Part shown: one piece after another, positions 42,855 to 54,596 of the stretch | Layout: every line of letters begins with the position of its first letter | How positions within the stretch are numbered: the stretch's first letter is position 1 | Source: Effrenium voratum | Lineage: Eukaryota > Sar > Dinophyceae > Suessiales > Symbiodiniaceae | Direction of reading: 5' to 3' | DNA length: 64,000 nucleotides | NCBI GenBank assembly: GCA_963377175.1 | Contig: CAUJNA010000581.1 | Coordinates: 30,001-94,000, forward strand | The notes under the pieces: generated by a model | What the model saw: the letters and a program-made list of their open reading frames with translations, nothing else | Told to the model about the DNA's origin: nothing | The model's database searches: none | Position numbers and translations under genes: made by a program

Positions 42855-44496
42855 CTACGGGAGAGCCATGGTCTTGAGCCCAGGCTCTCCTCCTGCAGAG
42901 CGCAGCCGCAAAAGGTCCTCTCGGCTGATCTCAGAGGATGCGCTATCCTCGCTTGCAGATGTCTGCGTCGCAATTGTGACCGTGTTCTTGGGCGTTGCCA
43001 TTGGGGTTGCCACGGAGGGTGAGGTGGCAAGGAGAGCCCTCATGCCAACGGGAGCAAGAGCCATGCTCAGTGGGGCCAAAACCTGAGGGGTGGTGGAAAG
43101 CAGACGCGACCCCAGAGCAGAGCTGATCTCCTTGTGGCATGTCAAGCTGAGGCCTGGTGGAGGAGCAAGCCCTGGTGGAGGAGGCAGGCTCAGGCAGTCC
43201 TCCTCGTCGTTTGAGCTGTCCTGCTCAGCCAACCAAGCTTCCTCGCGGTCCCACTTCGCTGCGCGGGTAGGCTTGCGCTTCGGGTGAGGGAGGTGGCAGA
43301 AGGTGCAGTTCTTGCCATTCTGGCAGCGGCCCTTGGGGAAGAAGTTACAGCGCTTGCAGTTGCCACTTGCGTGCTCGATCGAACCCTTCGATGGAAGATC
43401 GGCAATGTCAAACTTGACATCGGGCATGTCATCCTCAAAATCCGAAGGTGGCTCGACGCCGAGCTTCTTGGGCTCATCACTCACCGGCGCTGTCCAGTCA
43501 GCTTCGATCTTGATCGGGTCCATGCTGTCTTCATCGATGAAGATCTGCAGGCCCTTCCTCTGCTCAGACTTGCGCTCCCTGACAAATGCAGGGTTCTCAG
43601 AGTCCAGAGCCGGGGCGGAGGTGTCAACCGGGCCGGCTTTGAGCGGCTTGGCGTTGGAGCCATCCTGGAGATTGATGACATTCGTGATGTTCCCGAGCGC
43701 GGGGCGTGACTTGCCCTTCTCCTGGCTTGGGACGAAGACAGAACTGTTGGCGGAGAGCGGGCCTGGGGCAGCAGGCGTCGCCTTCGGCGTCGCCTTTGGC
43801 GTCGCCGTGAGCCCGAGCAAGTCGAGGCAGTCGGCTTGAGCCCATGGCCAGCTGCCCATCGGGCTGAAGTCGAAGCCCAATGCCATAGAAACCGGCGAAG
43901 GAATCGAGTCCCTCACTTTGCCCTTGCCCGGGTGCAGTCGCGCGGTCGGCATCTCTCCAGCTCCCTCGGGCACCGCATGCTTCATGTCGAGCTGGCGGCC
44001 GTCCACGTACTGCGGCTCTGCGAGGCATCGATCTGCAGCGCCTGGGGAGTCCAGCGTGACATAGCCGAAGCCCCGGGGCCTGCCATCTGGCTGCCGCATG
44101 GCCACGCAGTCGAGGATGCGGCCGTAACGAGAGAAGTGGTCACGGAGGTGCTTGGTCGTAGTGTTGCGAGACCTTGGTATGTGCAACACACAGAAATCTG
44201 ACTGAGCTTCGACCCTGCTGAAGAGACCCTAACAAGACCCTAAGAAGACAGTTCCTGAAACTCGCCCTCAAAAGACCCCTCATATTTTCGCATGTCCCTG
44301 CTGAAACTCTGTGAATCTTGTGCAAGAGCACTTGTTTCTGCGGTTCTCGAATTTCATGTCTGAATCGTTGCGCTGAAATTCTGGAGGGTTACGCGTTCTA
44401 AGTGCGAGACAAACCTCCGATGAAGAGCTTGGCGGGCCTCACCGTCCCCCGCTGCTCCCGCTGCTCCCGTGGAGCTGGCATCTGTACGCTGGTCAT
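42855..44496 (-). CDS. RNA-binding protein with RRM and CCCH zinc finger (one intron)
   Basis: Two exons, 44496-44411 and 44172-42855, join in frame to about 467 residues. Exon 1 ends inside the RRM, after RNP2 (KLFIGGL, residues 23-29). Exon 2 supplies TTTKHLRDHFSRYGRILDCV and RNP1 (RGFGYVTL, about 62-69). Hence an RRM covers about residues 22-95. A long Ser/Pro/Ala-rich, acidic linker follows. At about 304-322 comes CNFFPKGRCQNGKNCTFCH, a C-x7-C-x5-C-x3-H zinc finger that binds RNA. The tail is Pro/Ser/Thr-rich (LPPPPGLAPPPGL). The role is probably mRNA binding and post-transcriptional control, important in dinoflagellates where transcription is weakly regulated. The intron (44173-44410) is GT-AG, and both it and exon 2 begin GTCTCGCA. 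I took the ATG at 44496; an in-frame ATG at 44640 is possible. The stop overlaps CCCGTAGAA, which could also be a donor. Confidence 0.8.
44173..44410 (-). other. GT-AG intron with an 8-base direct repeat at its borders
   Basis: The 238-base intron starts GTCTCGCA on the minus strand. The exon after the CCAAG acceptor starts with the same GTCTCGCA. The in-frame junction restores the RRM, which fixes the borders. Confidence 0.75.
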
Positions 44497-44645
44497 CGCG
44501 CTGGAATGGCCCGGGCTCTCTCCCCGAAAATCGGTCACACTTGCATCAATCCTAAGCAAAATGCTTGATCTGGAGGCCGGCGAGACAAGCTCGACGTGAT
44601 GACAGTCATGCAGCACACTCAGAGGGTATATTATGTACACATTGA

Positions 44646-44646
44646 C

Positions 44647-44696
<50 letters not shown>

Positions 44697-44700
44697 TATT
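44646..44700 (+). repeat. (TA)n microsatellite with GTA interruptions
   Basis: TATATATATATATGTATATATATA-type run upstream of the RRM/CCCH gene (minus strand). Confidence 0.95.
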
Positions 44701-45342
44701 TATACCTTTTTCCCCTGAGGGTAGTGGTTCGGTAGCGAAAATCGTCTTAGTCCGACTCAGATCCTCTCAGCTCTCGCGATGCCTCGCAGCAGCCTTCAGC
44801 GATGAGATACAATCTTGCCTGGCCAGGGCTGCACCAGCTCCCCATATTTCCCCTAGGTGAGTGAACTCCCTTGAAATCGGAGACGTGACAGGAAGCTCCG
44901 CCAAACCCGCCTGCGCATCATCCGGAGTGACTTCGTTTCCCTGCTTTGAGAGCCTCAAGTCGGAGCCAACGCACGACCGAGAATGCTGCCCCGGCTGTCC
45001 CCCACTCTCTGTCCTTTGCAGACTTTGTGAATTCCCGTGTCGGGTGTTTACGCGGCATTTGCTGGAAGCGCAAAACACAAAACTGAGCTCTGCGCAAGTC
45101 CCCGGGAGCAAGCGAGATCCACTCACCGAAGCCAGCCAGGTCTGCAAACCTGAGCCGTGCCAGACGTGAAGCTCACATGCTACAAGCCCCTGCAAGTGTT
45201 GCGAAAGCCCAGGCTCACGCTACTCTTGCAAGCAAAGCGCAAAGCCTGCGACCATCCAATTCCGAGCCCATTTCACCATCCAATTCCGAGCCGCAGCCAG
45301 CTCTAAGGAACCCTTCACCGTGACGATTAGTTCTCCATAAGG
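44701..45342. other. Non-coding host DNA upstream of the RRM/CCCH gene
   Basis: Would contain the promoter or 5' region if the gene starts at 44496 or 44640. Nothing recognised. Confidence 0.35.
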
Positions 45343-45431
45343 GGCGGGTCTTTTTGTAGTCCCCAAAGTGGTTGTCCTTGGGGGTTTCCCGTCAAAAACA
45401 AAGGGGGGTTCCTTCAAAAAAGACACGCCCA
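45343..45431. repeat. Inverted-repeat element, family D
   Basis: Ends GGGCGGGTCTTTTTG and CAAAAAAGACACGCCCA are near reverse complements. It lies directly after the donor of the exon at 45463-45630 on the minus strand. A related end (GGGTGTGTCGTTTTTGAGGG, minus strand) lies in the 50.7-kb intron. Confidence 0.6.
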
Positions 45432-45462
45432 GGCTGCATTTGATTCTTATCCCATGTCTACC

Positions 45463-45630
45463 TTGCGTCTCCTTGCGCCGAGCTTCTCCCTGACGGAAAC
45501 GATGTCCCCAAGAAGATCGAACAGCTTCCTGGGCACGGCTCAAAACCACCCTGAAGCCCTCCCTCTCCTGAAGCTGCCGGATTGGAAAAGCATCCGCCCC
45601 CTCACTGAGAAGTAAGAAGATGTTCTTTAG
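45463..45630 (-). CDS. Internal exon of an unrecognised host gene
   Basis: The minus-strand frame NIFLLLSEGADAFPIRQLQE continues with AQEAVRSSWGHRFRQGEARR and ends at ACGCAAG followed by GTAGACATG, a usable donor. The mixed, helix-rich composition looks like real protein. The donor is followed at once by the family D element. Family not recognised. Confidence 0.35.
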
Positions 45631-45639
45631 GCTTTGCAA

Positions 45640-47987
45640 TCTGCAAGTACAGGATCATACCGACAATCAAGTAGGTGGATGTGCCTTTGATTGTGATGAG
45701 CATCAGAACATGGACCAAATGATAAGCCTGGTGTTACTTTAAGACTATCTTGGCCAACAAGGATATGACTCTTTTCTCAGATTGAAAAGCCGGCTCAACA
45801 CAGTCACTGGTTGCTGCTGCGGCGTGTCAATATTGATCGCAATATTGACTCTAGATGCCCGGGACCTCCATGACAACAGAGCCGTCGACATTTGTGCTTC
45901 TGATCCATGAGAAATCCCTGATCCTTTGAACCGTTGTGTGGGGTTTTTCAGATGATTCAACGCACCTACAAGGACTACAAACCTTTGACAGAGGGCTCCA
46001 TGCGAAATCCGCGGCCAAATCCCCTGTGTCAACCCATCTCGAGGCTGCGGCTGCTCCTCATCCGAGAGGGTCGGCTCCTGCGATGACAAGACGCTCGGAG
46101 CCCCCTCGCCAGAAATGAGTGTTTCTCAAAACTGGCCTATTTCCTTGTGGCATAAGGGAAACGAAAAGAAAATGAAACCCACATTCCAGGTCGTTTCCCT
46201 TGAGACACTCCGATGACTTGCAGAGTTGAGGCCCCAGCCATCAGACTCAGAGAGAACCAATGCAGCTGGAAGAGATTCACCAGCACGTAGACAGAGCACC
46301 AACCTGCCTGGCCAGTGCAAAAAAAACACAAGAAAACACGGAGCCCTTCGCAGACCGTCGATAATGCGCGACAAAACAGGCAGGGCGGACGGACAACCAT
46401 TGGCATCGCGGCTGAAGCCTGATCCGCGGTGTCGGCGGATCAATTTGTTTGAACTTGGTATCGCGTGATACTGAGGGAGGCGCACTTGGAAGCTCACCAC
46501 CAGGCCACAGCCCAACACGGCCCACACACGCAGCCACCAGATCTCGGTGACCACGTACCTTACAGTCAGGCCGTAGAGTGTGGCTCGTGGGCTGAGTCAA
46601 GCTCTGAGTGATTGGGACCTGGGCCGTCTCTTGCACTACGGTAGCTCAAGGGGCTGAACTAATTGTTTGACCGACACACGCGTTGAGGCCACTGCTCAAG
46701 CAGCCCGATGATGTAGCCGGCATGCCCTCGCAAGTGAGTACTTCAAGCTCAAACTTGCATCCACTGAGAACAAACACGAGCGTCGAGACATCCTGACTTT
46801 GCTCGACAAAGTCGAGTCTGGACCCATTGCATGGATTCAACAAAGGAGCACGGTGGTTTTGGGGGGCACGAGATCGAACAAAACAAACACACGAGGACTG
46901 TTGAATGACTCAAAGAGCCTGAAGCTCCAGCCAGGATCCTTTCCCACTTGCCCTGAATCAGAAATTAAACAAATGCTGCTTCAAACAAACATGGGCTTTC
47001 CTATGCTTTGTTGAGGCGTTACCACCTCTCAAGCAGTCTTGCAAGGTGCGAGCGGTGTGACGGGTGTGAGCATCATGGGCCAGGGGACCAACAACCACAG
47101 TGTTGAGTCGTGCACCAATTTCCGCCTAAGGCAGTGCTGATCGGGGAGATGACCGCATGGTGGCGCTGAACGAACCTGGCCATGGCACCCAAAGCCACAA
47201 TTTTGTCACAAAGCATCGGGTAGACGCTAGCGACTTCGCCTTTGCCACTTGAGGGCTCTGAGAACAAACACGAGACCAAGTTCAAAGGGCCCTCAACTCT
47301 GTCAGATTCCAGAAGTTGGTGGCACACACAGCCCCAGGAGGCTGAGACAAACAAAAGACTCCAGGTTGCAGGGCTTCAGTGTCAGCAACCCCTGGCCCTT
47401 CCCAGGCCCAGGTGAGCCCGTCACCACAAACACATCTTACAGTCCCTTGACATCTGTAAGCTTCCCACCGATCGGTGGTGTGGATTGGTGGCTATGGCGA
47501 TTTGTTGTAGAGGGCACATGGGAAACCACCCAACCACCAAACCGCCGGGCTCCAAGCCACCAATTCGAGGCATGGCTTGACCGAGCCTAAGCCTAGCGCC
47601 GGAGAAGCGCCACCGGCGGTCAGGGCCCTCCAGCGAGCAGTGCCTGCTCAAGTACCCTTTTCGGGCCCTGGTTTATGTGGGGCCCGCATTTTAAAAAGAA
47701 ACGGGGTCCAAAAAGGGTCCATATGTTTGACCACCCAACCAGCAGGCAGGGCTCCCAAAATGTCTCCAAAAGAACATCACCGCACTGAAACAAAACAGAT
47801 TCACTTTAAATTGATCCTGGTGATGGGAATGTTTAAAAATGCATATTAAGGGGAAACATGTTATAAAGAGAGAGGGAGCCCTGCACGGAACCAACAACGT
47901 CGGTTTTGCGGAGGCATGTCGTGGATGAAAGCGGAAGGCTCCGTAAACGTGCGATCTGTTCAGCTCTCTTGATGGAAGGATTCCCAC
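45640..47987. other. Non-coding host DNA, no gene recognised
   Basis: A minus-strand frame from 46089 (MSSQEPTLSDEEQPQPRDGL) has a plausible start but no supporting partner. At 47645-47725, TACCCTTTTCGGG and CCAAAAAGGGTCC resemble the ends of the introner-like elements at 57.2 and 59.4 kb. Confidence 0.35.
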
Positions 47988-48103
47988 GCAGGGTTCCACG
48001 TTTGACTGGCCCGTAGACCCAAGCCCAGGGCTTTCCCTTTTGGGGAAATCAACCACCCTGGGTTTAAGTCTACCTTGGGGTAGTCAAAAAATGGAACCCT
48101 GCG
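47988..48103. repeat. Inverted-repeat element, family C
   Basis: Ends GCAGGGTTCCACGTTTGACT and GTAGTCAAAAAATGGAACCC are imperfect reverse complements; a related copy is at 51746-51827. Confidence 0.7.
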
Positions 48104-48811
48104 CGTGTCAACTGGCGCGCTTCAAGACCAAACAAACCATCCAGGTCGCGAGCGCGGAACCTTGATGATTGTGCCGGGGATGCTGGACGAAAGCAGCCAA
48201 CTCTCGAGTTATGGAAGTAATCACACTCGCCTCAGCTCAAGCGTTGCAGTGAAGCCGATCTTCTGTCTGTGTTTGTGCGGCACATGTTTGGCAGAACAAA
48301 GAGGCACAAGACAAAGCAGCCCCCGGCTCGGGCAACTGCAGTGGGAAAAGCACGGGGTTCTGCTGCTGCAGTGTCCCCCCAACTGTTGCCTTCACTAGGA
48401 TTGTTGAAGGGTCCAGCATAGATCCTTCCGTAAGAAATATTGAGTAGCCTGCCCAGACATACCAGCATCTACCAGTTGTTACCTTCCCTGCACATGGCAC
48501 TGCTGCAGCCTGCACCCTCAATGCTAGCTAGCAGGTTTTAGCACTTGGAGGTGTATCCAAGGTAAACAAGTTGAGTGCTCCTCCGGCTGAAGGCGCATAA
48601 AATTACTTCAGGGCATTCGCCCTGCCTGAGCTGCTGCGCGAAGGGATTGCGGCGCCGCCGCAAATGGCGAATGCACCTGCACCCTTCCCCGCCCACCCCC
48701 GCCTCGTGCTAGCCTTTGGTGTGCCATTTTATCCAAGCCTCCCCTGTGGGACACGGCTTCAGAAGCCAACCCACTTGCTGTCTTTGACTACTTCAAAAGC
48801 AACAGCCACAC
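48104..48811. other. Non-coding host DNA, no gene recognised
   Basis: Spacer between two inverted-repeat elements. Nothing recognised. Confidence 0.4.
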
Positions 48812-48926
48812 ATATGGCCATGGTTCAAAACCAATGGTACCATTTTGGGATAGGTGCAGCACCCATTTTGGTCTATTTTATGTGGGGATTGGGATGTTCA
48901 TACGGGGGTTTGACCCATGGCCATAT
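48812..48926 (-). repeat. Inverted-repeat element, family A (inverted copy)
   Basis: Contains CAAAACCAATGGTACCATTT and GGGTTTGACCCATGGCCATAT, the reverse complement of the family consensus. Confidence 0.75.
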
Positions 48927-49758
48927 CACTCCGCCCAAGGATTCAGGAGTTCAGGATGGTTTCATAGCAAGCTCCTGCCACTCGCCAGGGGCCCCGGCAA
49001 GTGCATGGCCCATGCCGAGAAGACGGCCCTTGAAGGATGTTACGGAAGTGTTCTCCAAATGTGGCGCCATAAGACTCCTGACGTGTCTCTGAAGCTAGGT
49101 CAGGTCAGCTAAGTGAGTCCTGGCTCAGAGGGTTCTTGGCTTCTGATGGGCCAACTTAGCCTGTCCATTGAAACATGTTGCTGGCGTCGTCAATGCCGCG
49201 CGTGGATTTGGCCCTTGGGCATTCCCACGCCGCAATGTGGATATACAGCCAGTCAAACAGGCAATCCTGCCAATGCTAGTCAAGTCTCACGCATGGGATA
49301 CGCCTCACACAAACAGCCAAAGCTTTACATAGCATGAGCCACGAGTCACGATCAAAGGAACCTCGACGGTCTTTTTGTCATAAAATCAATGCACGGAACA
49401 GTCGGGTCCCTGAGGGATCCAGGCACGGCCAAACACCTGCAAAGAACCTGGAAACTGATTACGTGTGGCTGCCGATGGCTGCCGATTGGCTGGCTTCGCC
49501 ACCCAGCTCAAAAACGCCGGCTAGGAAGAAACGTAAGCGCATCTAGCCCCAAACGTCGAAGATCACCCGGCCCTTCTCTTGCAGGCCGTCGAGCCGAGCA
49601 AAGCCAACGGTGGCGTCCCCATGTTGGCCTCAGCTCTGGTCGCACAGGGACCCTACATTTCCCCTCAAGACATTGCGCTGGGAAACTCCACTTAACCGAG
49701 CGAAGCGAGACACGCGATGCTTAAACCACCCAAAAAAAATGGAAAACTGTGCGACCAC
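48927..49758. other. Non-coding or undetermined host DNA downstream of the reductase exons
   Basis: The last exon of the reductase gene (usual GRYxxDVW end) should lie in this direction on the minus strand but was not recognised. Confidence 0.35.
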
Positions 49759-50975
49759 GCTGCTCAGCAAGTCCACCAGTACGTTGGTCACGTCTTTGGC
49801 CAGCGTGGACGCGGAGCCGCAGACGTACAAACACCCCAGCCCATCCTCCGAAAGCAGCTCCAGGACGGCCTCCGCATCGCGGCGCAGAGCATGATAGACA
49901 TACTCCTGGCGCAACAGGGATCCGGATGCATTATACACCTGAACATTGCAACTTGTAAATGGTGGTTCCCCTTTATTTCGGTGGAAAAAGCAACATGTTT
50001 CAAATGGGCAACATGTATCTTTTAAGGAGCCCTGCGCAACCACCTGCTTTCAGCAAATCCCTGGAAGGCAAGCATTTGGTTGCTTGTCTTTCCCGAAGGA
50101 ATGAACATGATGCGTTGCCAAACCTCATTTGAAATGTGTCACGATTGCGGGGAGGCAAATTTTGGGCATCCTCAAACCGCAAAATAGAGTTGCCAAACAG
50201 CATTGCCCGAGAAGCTTGCGTGGCAAACCCGGCCCTAGACTGACCTTTGCGATCCTACCGGCTTATTTGGTCATGTTGGCTTGGATCGAATTTTTCCAAA
50301 CCAGGGCGGCGATCTTCAACCGCCAATCTCCAAGGTGAAATCCCACCCTCCCCCTCCCTCACCCCCCAGCGTTTTCTCCGGTGGCCGATTTGGCCATGGG
50401 TCAAAGTCCCTTCCCCCAGTGAACATCCCAGTCCCCACTAAAATAGGTTCCAAAATGGGTGGTGCACCTACCAACCAAAATGGTACCAAAACGGCTGTGA
50501 CAACCACAGCCATTTCGCCGTGTCCTTCAAGGCCGGGTCTCTGGGCCGAGAGAAGGACACCTTCAGAGACAGAAGACCCTCCGCGTGCCACCGCTGCAGC
50601 TGCGCTTGGTGCAGGAAGTCCTCCTCGTTGCGGCAACCAAAGTAGAGCTGCACCAGGCCACTCGCGGTGCCCTGGGAAATGGCGGACGGTCTGCTTTCAA
50701 GGGTTCCCCAGCTTTGGTGGGCTTTCAAGGGAAACCCAAAGGAGAACCACGAGATTGGGGTGGAGGGTCCCTCAAAAACGACACACCCAAATGCGAGGTG
50801 GAAAAGCCGGAACTGGATTTTGTGCGCCTATCGCAAGTTCACCAAATCCCCCCGCCTGCTTCCTGCACTGCTCCCGCTCCTGCAGGAATCCATAGAAGGG
50901 CGCCAAACCTGTACCTCCGCAAACGCAGGCGATGGGCGTGCTGGGATCCTTCGGCAAGCGCATGTGCGGGGCCTC
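49759..50975 (-). CDS. Diflavin-type NADPH reductase (cytochrome P450 reductase / sulfite reductase-like), three exons
   Basis: Three minus-strand exons join in phase: 50975-50856, 50671-50519 and 49905-49759. Exon 1 holds the NADPH pyrophosphate loop (RLPKDPSTPIACVCGGTGLA then PFYGFLQERE). Exon 2 holds LVQLYFGCRNEEDFLHQAQL and VSFSR, whose Ser-Arg contacts the NADP 2'-phosphate. Exon 3 holds EYVYHALRRDAEAV and CLYVCGSASTLAKDVTNVLV, with the active-site Cys region. This is the C-terminal FAD/NADPH module that passes electrons from NADPH through FAD to an FMN domain. Flavodoxin, FAD-binding and final C-terminal parts are missing from what I can identify, so the subfamily is open. Both introns read best as GC-AG (GCGGGG...CCCAG and GCGAAATGG...GCCAG). 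The second begins at the end of a family A element. A minus-strand open stretch at 51168-51260 could be an upstream exon. Confidence 0.65.
49915..50035. repeat. Dispersed element, family E (copy 2)
   Basis: Same word order as 38599-38710. It lies just inside the acceptor end of the second reductase intron. Confidence 0.75.
50389..50515 (+). repeat. Inverted-repeat element, family A, inside a reductase intron
   Basis: Plus-strand ends TTTGGCCATGGGTCAAAGTC and GCTGTGACAACCACAGCCAT. Interior GTGAACATCCCAGTCCCCAC and AAAATGGGTGGTGCACCTAC match the copies at 55.5 and 63.2-63.6 kb. On the minus strand the element end follows directly on the GC donor at 50518. Confidence 0.8.
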
Positions 50976-51745
50976 CTGAAGCGGGCGGTAACGAGGCGGG
51001 CGGCAAGAGACAGAGTGCCTGATGCGATGATCTAAGGGTGCCAGCGTGAGCAAAGAAGAAAACAGAACTAGAAACACCAACAAATAGTTCTCCGCGCCAC
51101 ACAACAAGAAAACAAGAAAAAAAGAAAAAAACAACTTCCATGCCACTGAGGTCCTTGATCTTGCAAATCACCTCTGTGGCCGAGGCCAGCATGGAAGAGC
51201 ACAAGCCGCTCCGCACCTCTGGAAGGGCCGATGCGCAGGCCTCCGCGAATGCAGGCAATTCGGTTCGCTTCTTTGGCGCCCTCAAATCCAGTGGGAACCG
51301 AGGGGAAACCAATGGGAAGCCAAGCAGGCGCTGTCCAAACATGATGTTATGGTGACTCCTCGACCGCTTGAACTGGCCACCGGAAAGGAGCAGCACAAAT
51401 AGATCCAACACCAAACCACCGTCGCTGGAATTGACCTGAACCAGGGTCAACATTTGTGGTTTAAACCGACATCGAGAGCGTGGGGCGTGCAACACCGCCT
51501 GTGGTGGGAAGCTTGCCATGCCACTTTGACAACAAGTTGATGCTGCTATACCGATATTGGCGCTCTAGTCAAAGCATCAGCATGACCTCAGGTGCACACG
51601 GATAGCCTTCAAGCTATTTAGCAAGCAGCCGAAACCAGCGGTGATCAAAATAGCGGCCTGGTTGGACAGCAGAGTGAGAAAAACAACGTTCCTCGTTCAT
51701 GTTTTTTTTGCAACAGCAGGCGGTTTCCACCGGTGGTCAATGACG
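50976..51745. other. Upstream region of the reductase exons
   Basis: The minus-strand stretch 51168-51260 (LPAFAEACASALPEVRSGLC, ending ACAGAG before GTGATTTG) looks like an exon but cannot be tied to the reductase family. The rest is non-coding. Confidence 0.3.
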
Positions 51746-51827
51746 AAGGGTTCCAATTTTTGACTGCTCCCGAGGCAGGCTTAAACCGGTTCAATTCTAC
51801 TTCGGGTTAATCCGAAATGGAACCCTG
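51746..51827. repeat. Inverted-repeat element, family C (short copy)
   Basis: Ends AAGGGTTCCAATTTTTGACT and CCGAAATGGAACCCT match the ends of 47988-48103. Confidence 0.6.
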
Positions 51828-52270
51828 GTTTGCCGACATCATTCAACCCCCTCCCCAAACCTTGGCCAGTTGTTGGCGGACAGGACAGGCTCCCAAGAAA
51901 CTGAATCAAGTTTGAAGCGAAACTAAAAGGAACACCGCCCAGAATGGGGGCATCCGAATCTCGATTCCGGCTGTTTCCGATTCGGTCAAAGGTCGACTAA
52001 GCCCATGAGGTTCCCGTCCGACTTCAAGATTCAACGCCTTTCGGGTGCCGAAAAACAACTGTGAAGACCCAACTGGGATACCCCAACTGTGATACATGAT
52101 GGAACCTCGGCACTACCTCCACGCCTGGTATTTCGCGACTCGGCAGCACAGCTCCGCATCCGTGCCCCGCGCCAGCGGGGAGGAAGCGATGGAGTACAGA
52201 CGCGGCTTGATCTTGGGAGCAACCTGGAGCCGAAAAGGCAACTGGCTAAGTCTAGTTTTGAGGGGACCCC
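51828..52270. other. Non-coding host DNA, no gene recognised
   Basis: Nothing recognised between the family C element and the GGGGA array. Confidence 0.4.
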
Positions 52271-52271
52271 A

Positions 52272-52435
52272 AGGGAGGGAGGGAAGGGGAGGGGAGGGGA
52301 GGGGAGGAGGGGAGGAGGAGGGGAGGGGAGGGGAGGGGAGGGGAGGGGAGGGGAGGGGAGGGGAGGGGAGGGGAGGGGAGAGAGAAGAGAGAGGAGAAAG
52401 AGAGGAGGAGAGACAGAGAGAGAGAGAGACATTGT
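52272..52435 (+). repeat. (GGGGA)n / purine-rich microsatellite
   Basis: GGGGA pentamers with GAGG variants, then a GAGAGA tract; an uninterrupted purine strand of about 160 bases. Confidence 0.95.
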
Positions 52436-52685
52436 CGCTGCGGTTTTCGCTTTCAACCCACAAAGAGGCAGGCGGTATCCCCAACAGCCAGGAATCCTCT
52501 AGACCCTTCTGGAACCAGAGCAGCAAGCTCTCCGGAGCCTATCTGGGCGGAGACCCCATAGCTTTCAGCTGTTTAGGGAAAAAAAAGTACCAAATGGAGG
52601 GTTCTCAATGGAACAGGTCCCCTGAATGATTGGTTTCTCTTTCTGTCCCGTTATATAAGTCCCAACTGAAAGGGACCATATCTCA

Positions 52686-53122
<437 letters not shown>

Positions 53123-54047
53123 GCTTTTGATTGTTTGTTTGTTTGTTTGTTTGTTTGTTTGTTTGTTTGTTTGTTTGTTTGTTTGTTTGTTTGTTTGTTT
53201 GTTTGTTTTTTTTTGTTTGTTTGTTTGTTTGTTTGTTTGTTTGTTTGTTTGTTTGTTTGTTTGTTTGTTTGTTTGTTTGTTTGTTTGTTTGTTTGTTTGT
53301 TTGTTTGTTTGTTTGTTTGTTTGTTTGTTTGTTTGTTTGTTTGTTTGTTTGTTTGTTTGTTTGTTTGTTTGTTTGTTTGTTTGTGTGTTGTTTGTTGTTT
53401 GTTGTTTGTTGTTTGTTGTTGTTTGTTGTTTGTTGTTTGTTGTTTGTTGTTTGTTGTTGTTTGTTGTTTGTTTGTTTGTTTGTTTGTTTGTTTGTTTGTT
53501 TGTTTGTTTGTTTGTTTGTTTGTTTGTTTGTTTGTTTGTTTATTTGTTTGTTTGTTTGTTTGTTTGTTTGTTTGTTTGTTTGTTTGTTTGTTTGTTTGTT
53601 TGTTTGTTTGTTTGTTTGTTTGTTTGTTTGTTTGTTTGTTTGTTTGTTTGTTTGTTTGTTTGTTTGTTTGTTTGTGTGTTTGTTTGTTTGTTTGTTTGTT
53701 TGTTTGTTTGTTTGTTTGTTTGTTTGTTTGTTTGTTTGCGTTTGTTTGTTTGTTTGAATGTTTCTTTGTGCTCGTGTTTGTTTGTTGTTTGGTTGTTTGT
53801 TTGTTGGTTGGTTTGTTGGTTTGGCCGTCCGTCTGTCTGTCTGTTTGTTTCTGTTGTTTGTCCCTTGTTTATGTTGTTTGTTTGTTTGTTTGTTTGTTTG
53901 TTTGTTTGTGTGTGTGTGTTTGTTTGTTTGTTTGTTTGTTTGTTTGTTTGTTTGTTTGTTTGTTTGGTTGGTTGGTTGGTTGGTTGTTTGTTTGTTTGTT
54001 TGTTTGTTTGTTTGTTTGTTTGTTTGTTTGTTTGTTTGTTTGTTTGT
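53123..54047 (+). repeat. (GTTT)n tetranucleotide array, about 925 bases
   Basis: Nearly perfect GTTT repeats, broken by a T run at about 53207, a GTTGTTT heptamer block at 53384-53465, a diverged segment at 53738-53880 and GGTT units at 53965-53985. Long Cys-Leu-Phe-Val (plus) and Asn-Lys-Gln-Thr (minus) frames are repeat artefacts. Confidence 0.97.
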
Positions 54048-54596
54048 TTTTCGAAGTACCTTTTCAGGGAAACCACTCATGTTGGGGGCCCACGAATTTT
54101 GGGTCTTGGGATCTTTATTCCTACAGACTGATGTAACCAACTTCAGAGAGGTGCTGTGTGGGGGAGGGTCTTCTGGGCATTGAGGAAGACCGGAGGAAAC
54201 CACGCCAAAAGAGAACTGCCATCATGAGTCGCGGGAAATGGTTCAGCAAATGCTTAGAAAAATTGGCTCATAGGGACGCTAAATCGGATATGCATAGCGA
54301 AAAAGCACAAAGGATAAGTTAGTTGATTCACAGCGCCATGGCCCGGTTCTTGGCATTACGGCGCTGTGAATATCGACAAGTTCCTATCTGTGTTCATGTA
54401 AACATCAAGGTGAGCCTGGAAAATTACAATATGAATGAGATAATGTTTTAAGTTGATCATTCAGTCGGATACATGTAACACTGACAAAAAAACATGAACC
54501 AGCAACCAACTGGCAAGAGATGAAGCAAACAGTCTGCAGACTGACTGATTGCCTGCCTGACTCACTGACTGACCGACTATCTGTTGGACTAATCTA
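54048..54596. other. Non-coding host DNA, no gene recognised
   Basis: Includes ACTGACTGATTGCCTGCCTG-type short repeats at 54538-54580. It begins with TACCTTTTCAGGGAAACCACTC, similar to the introner-like ends elsewhere. Confidence 0.4.
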
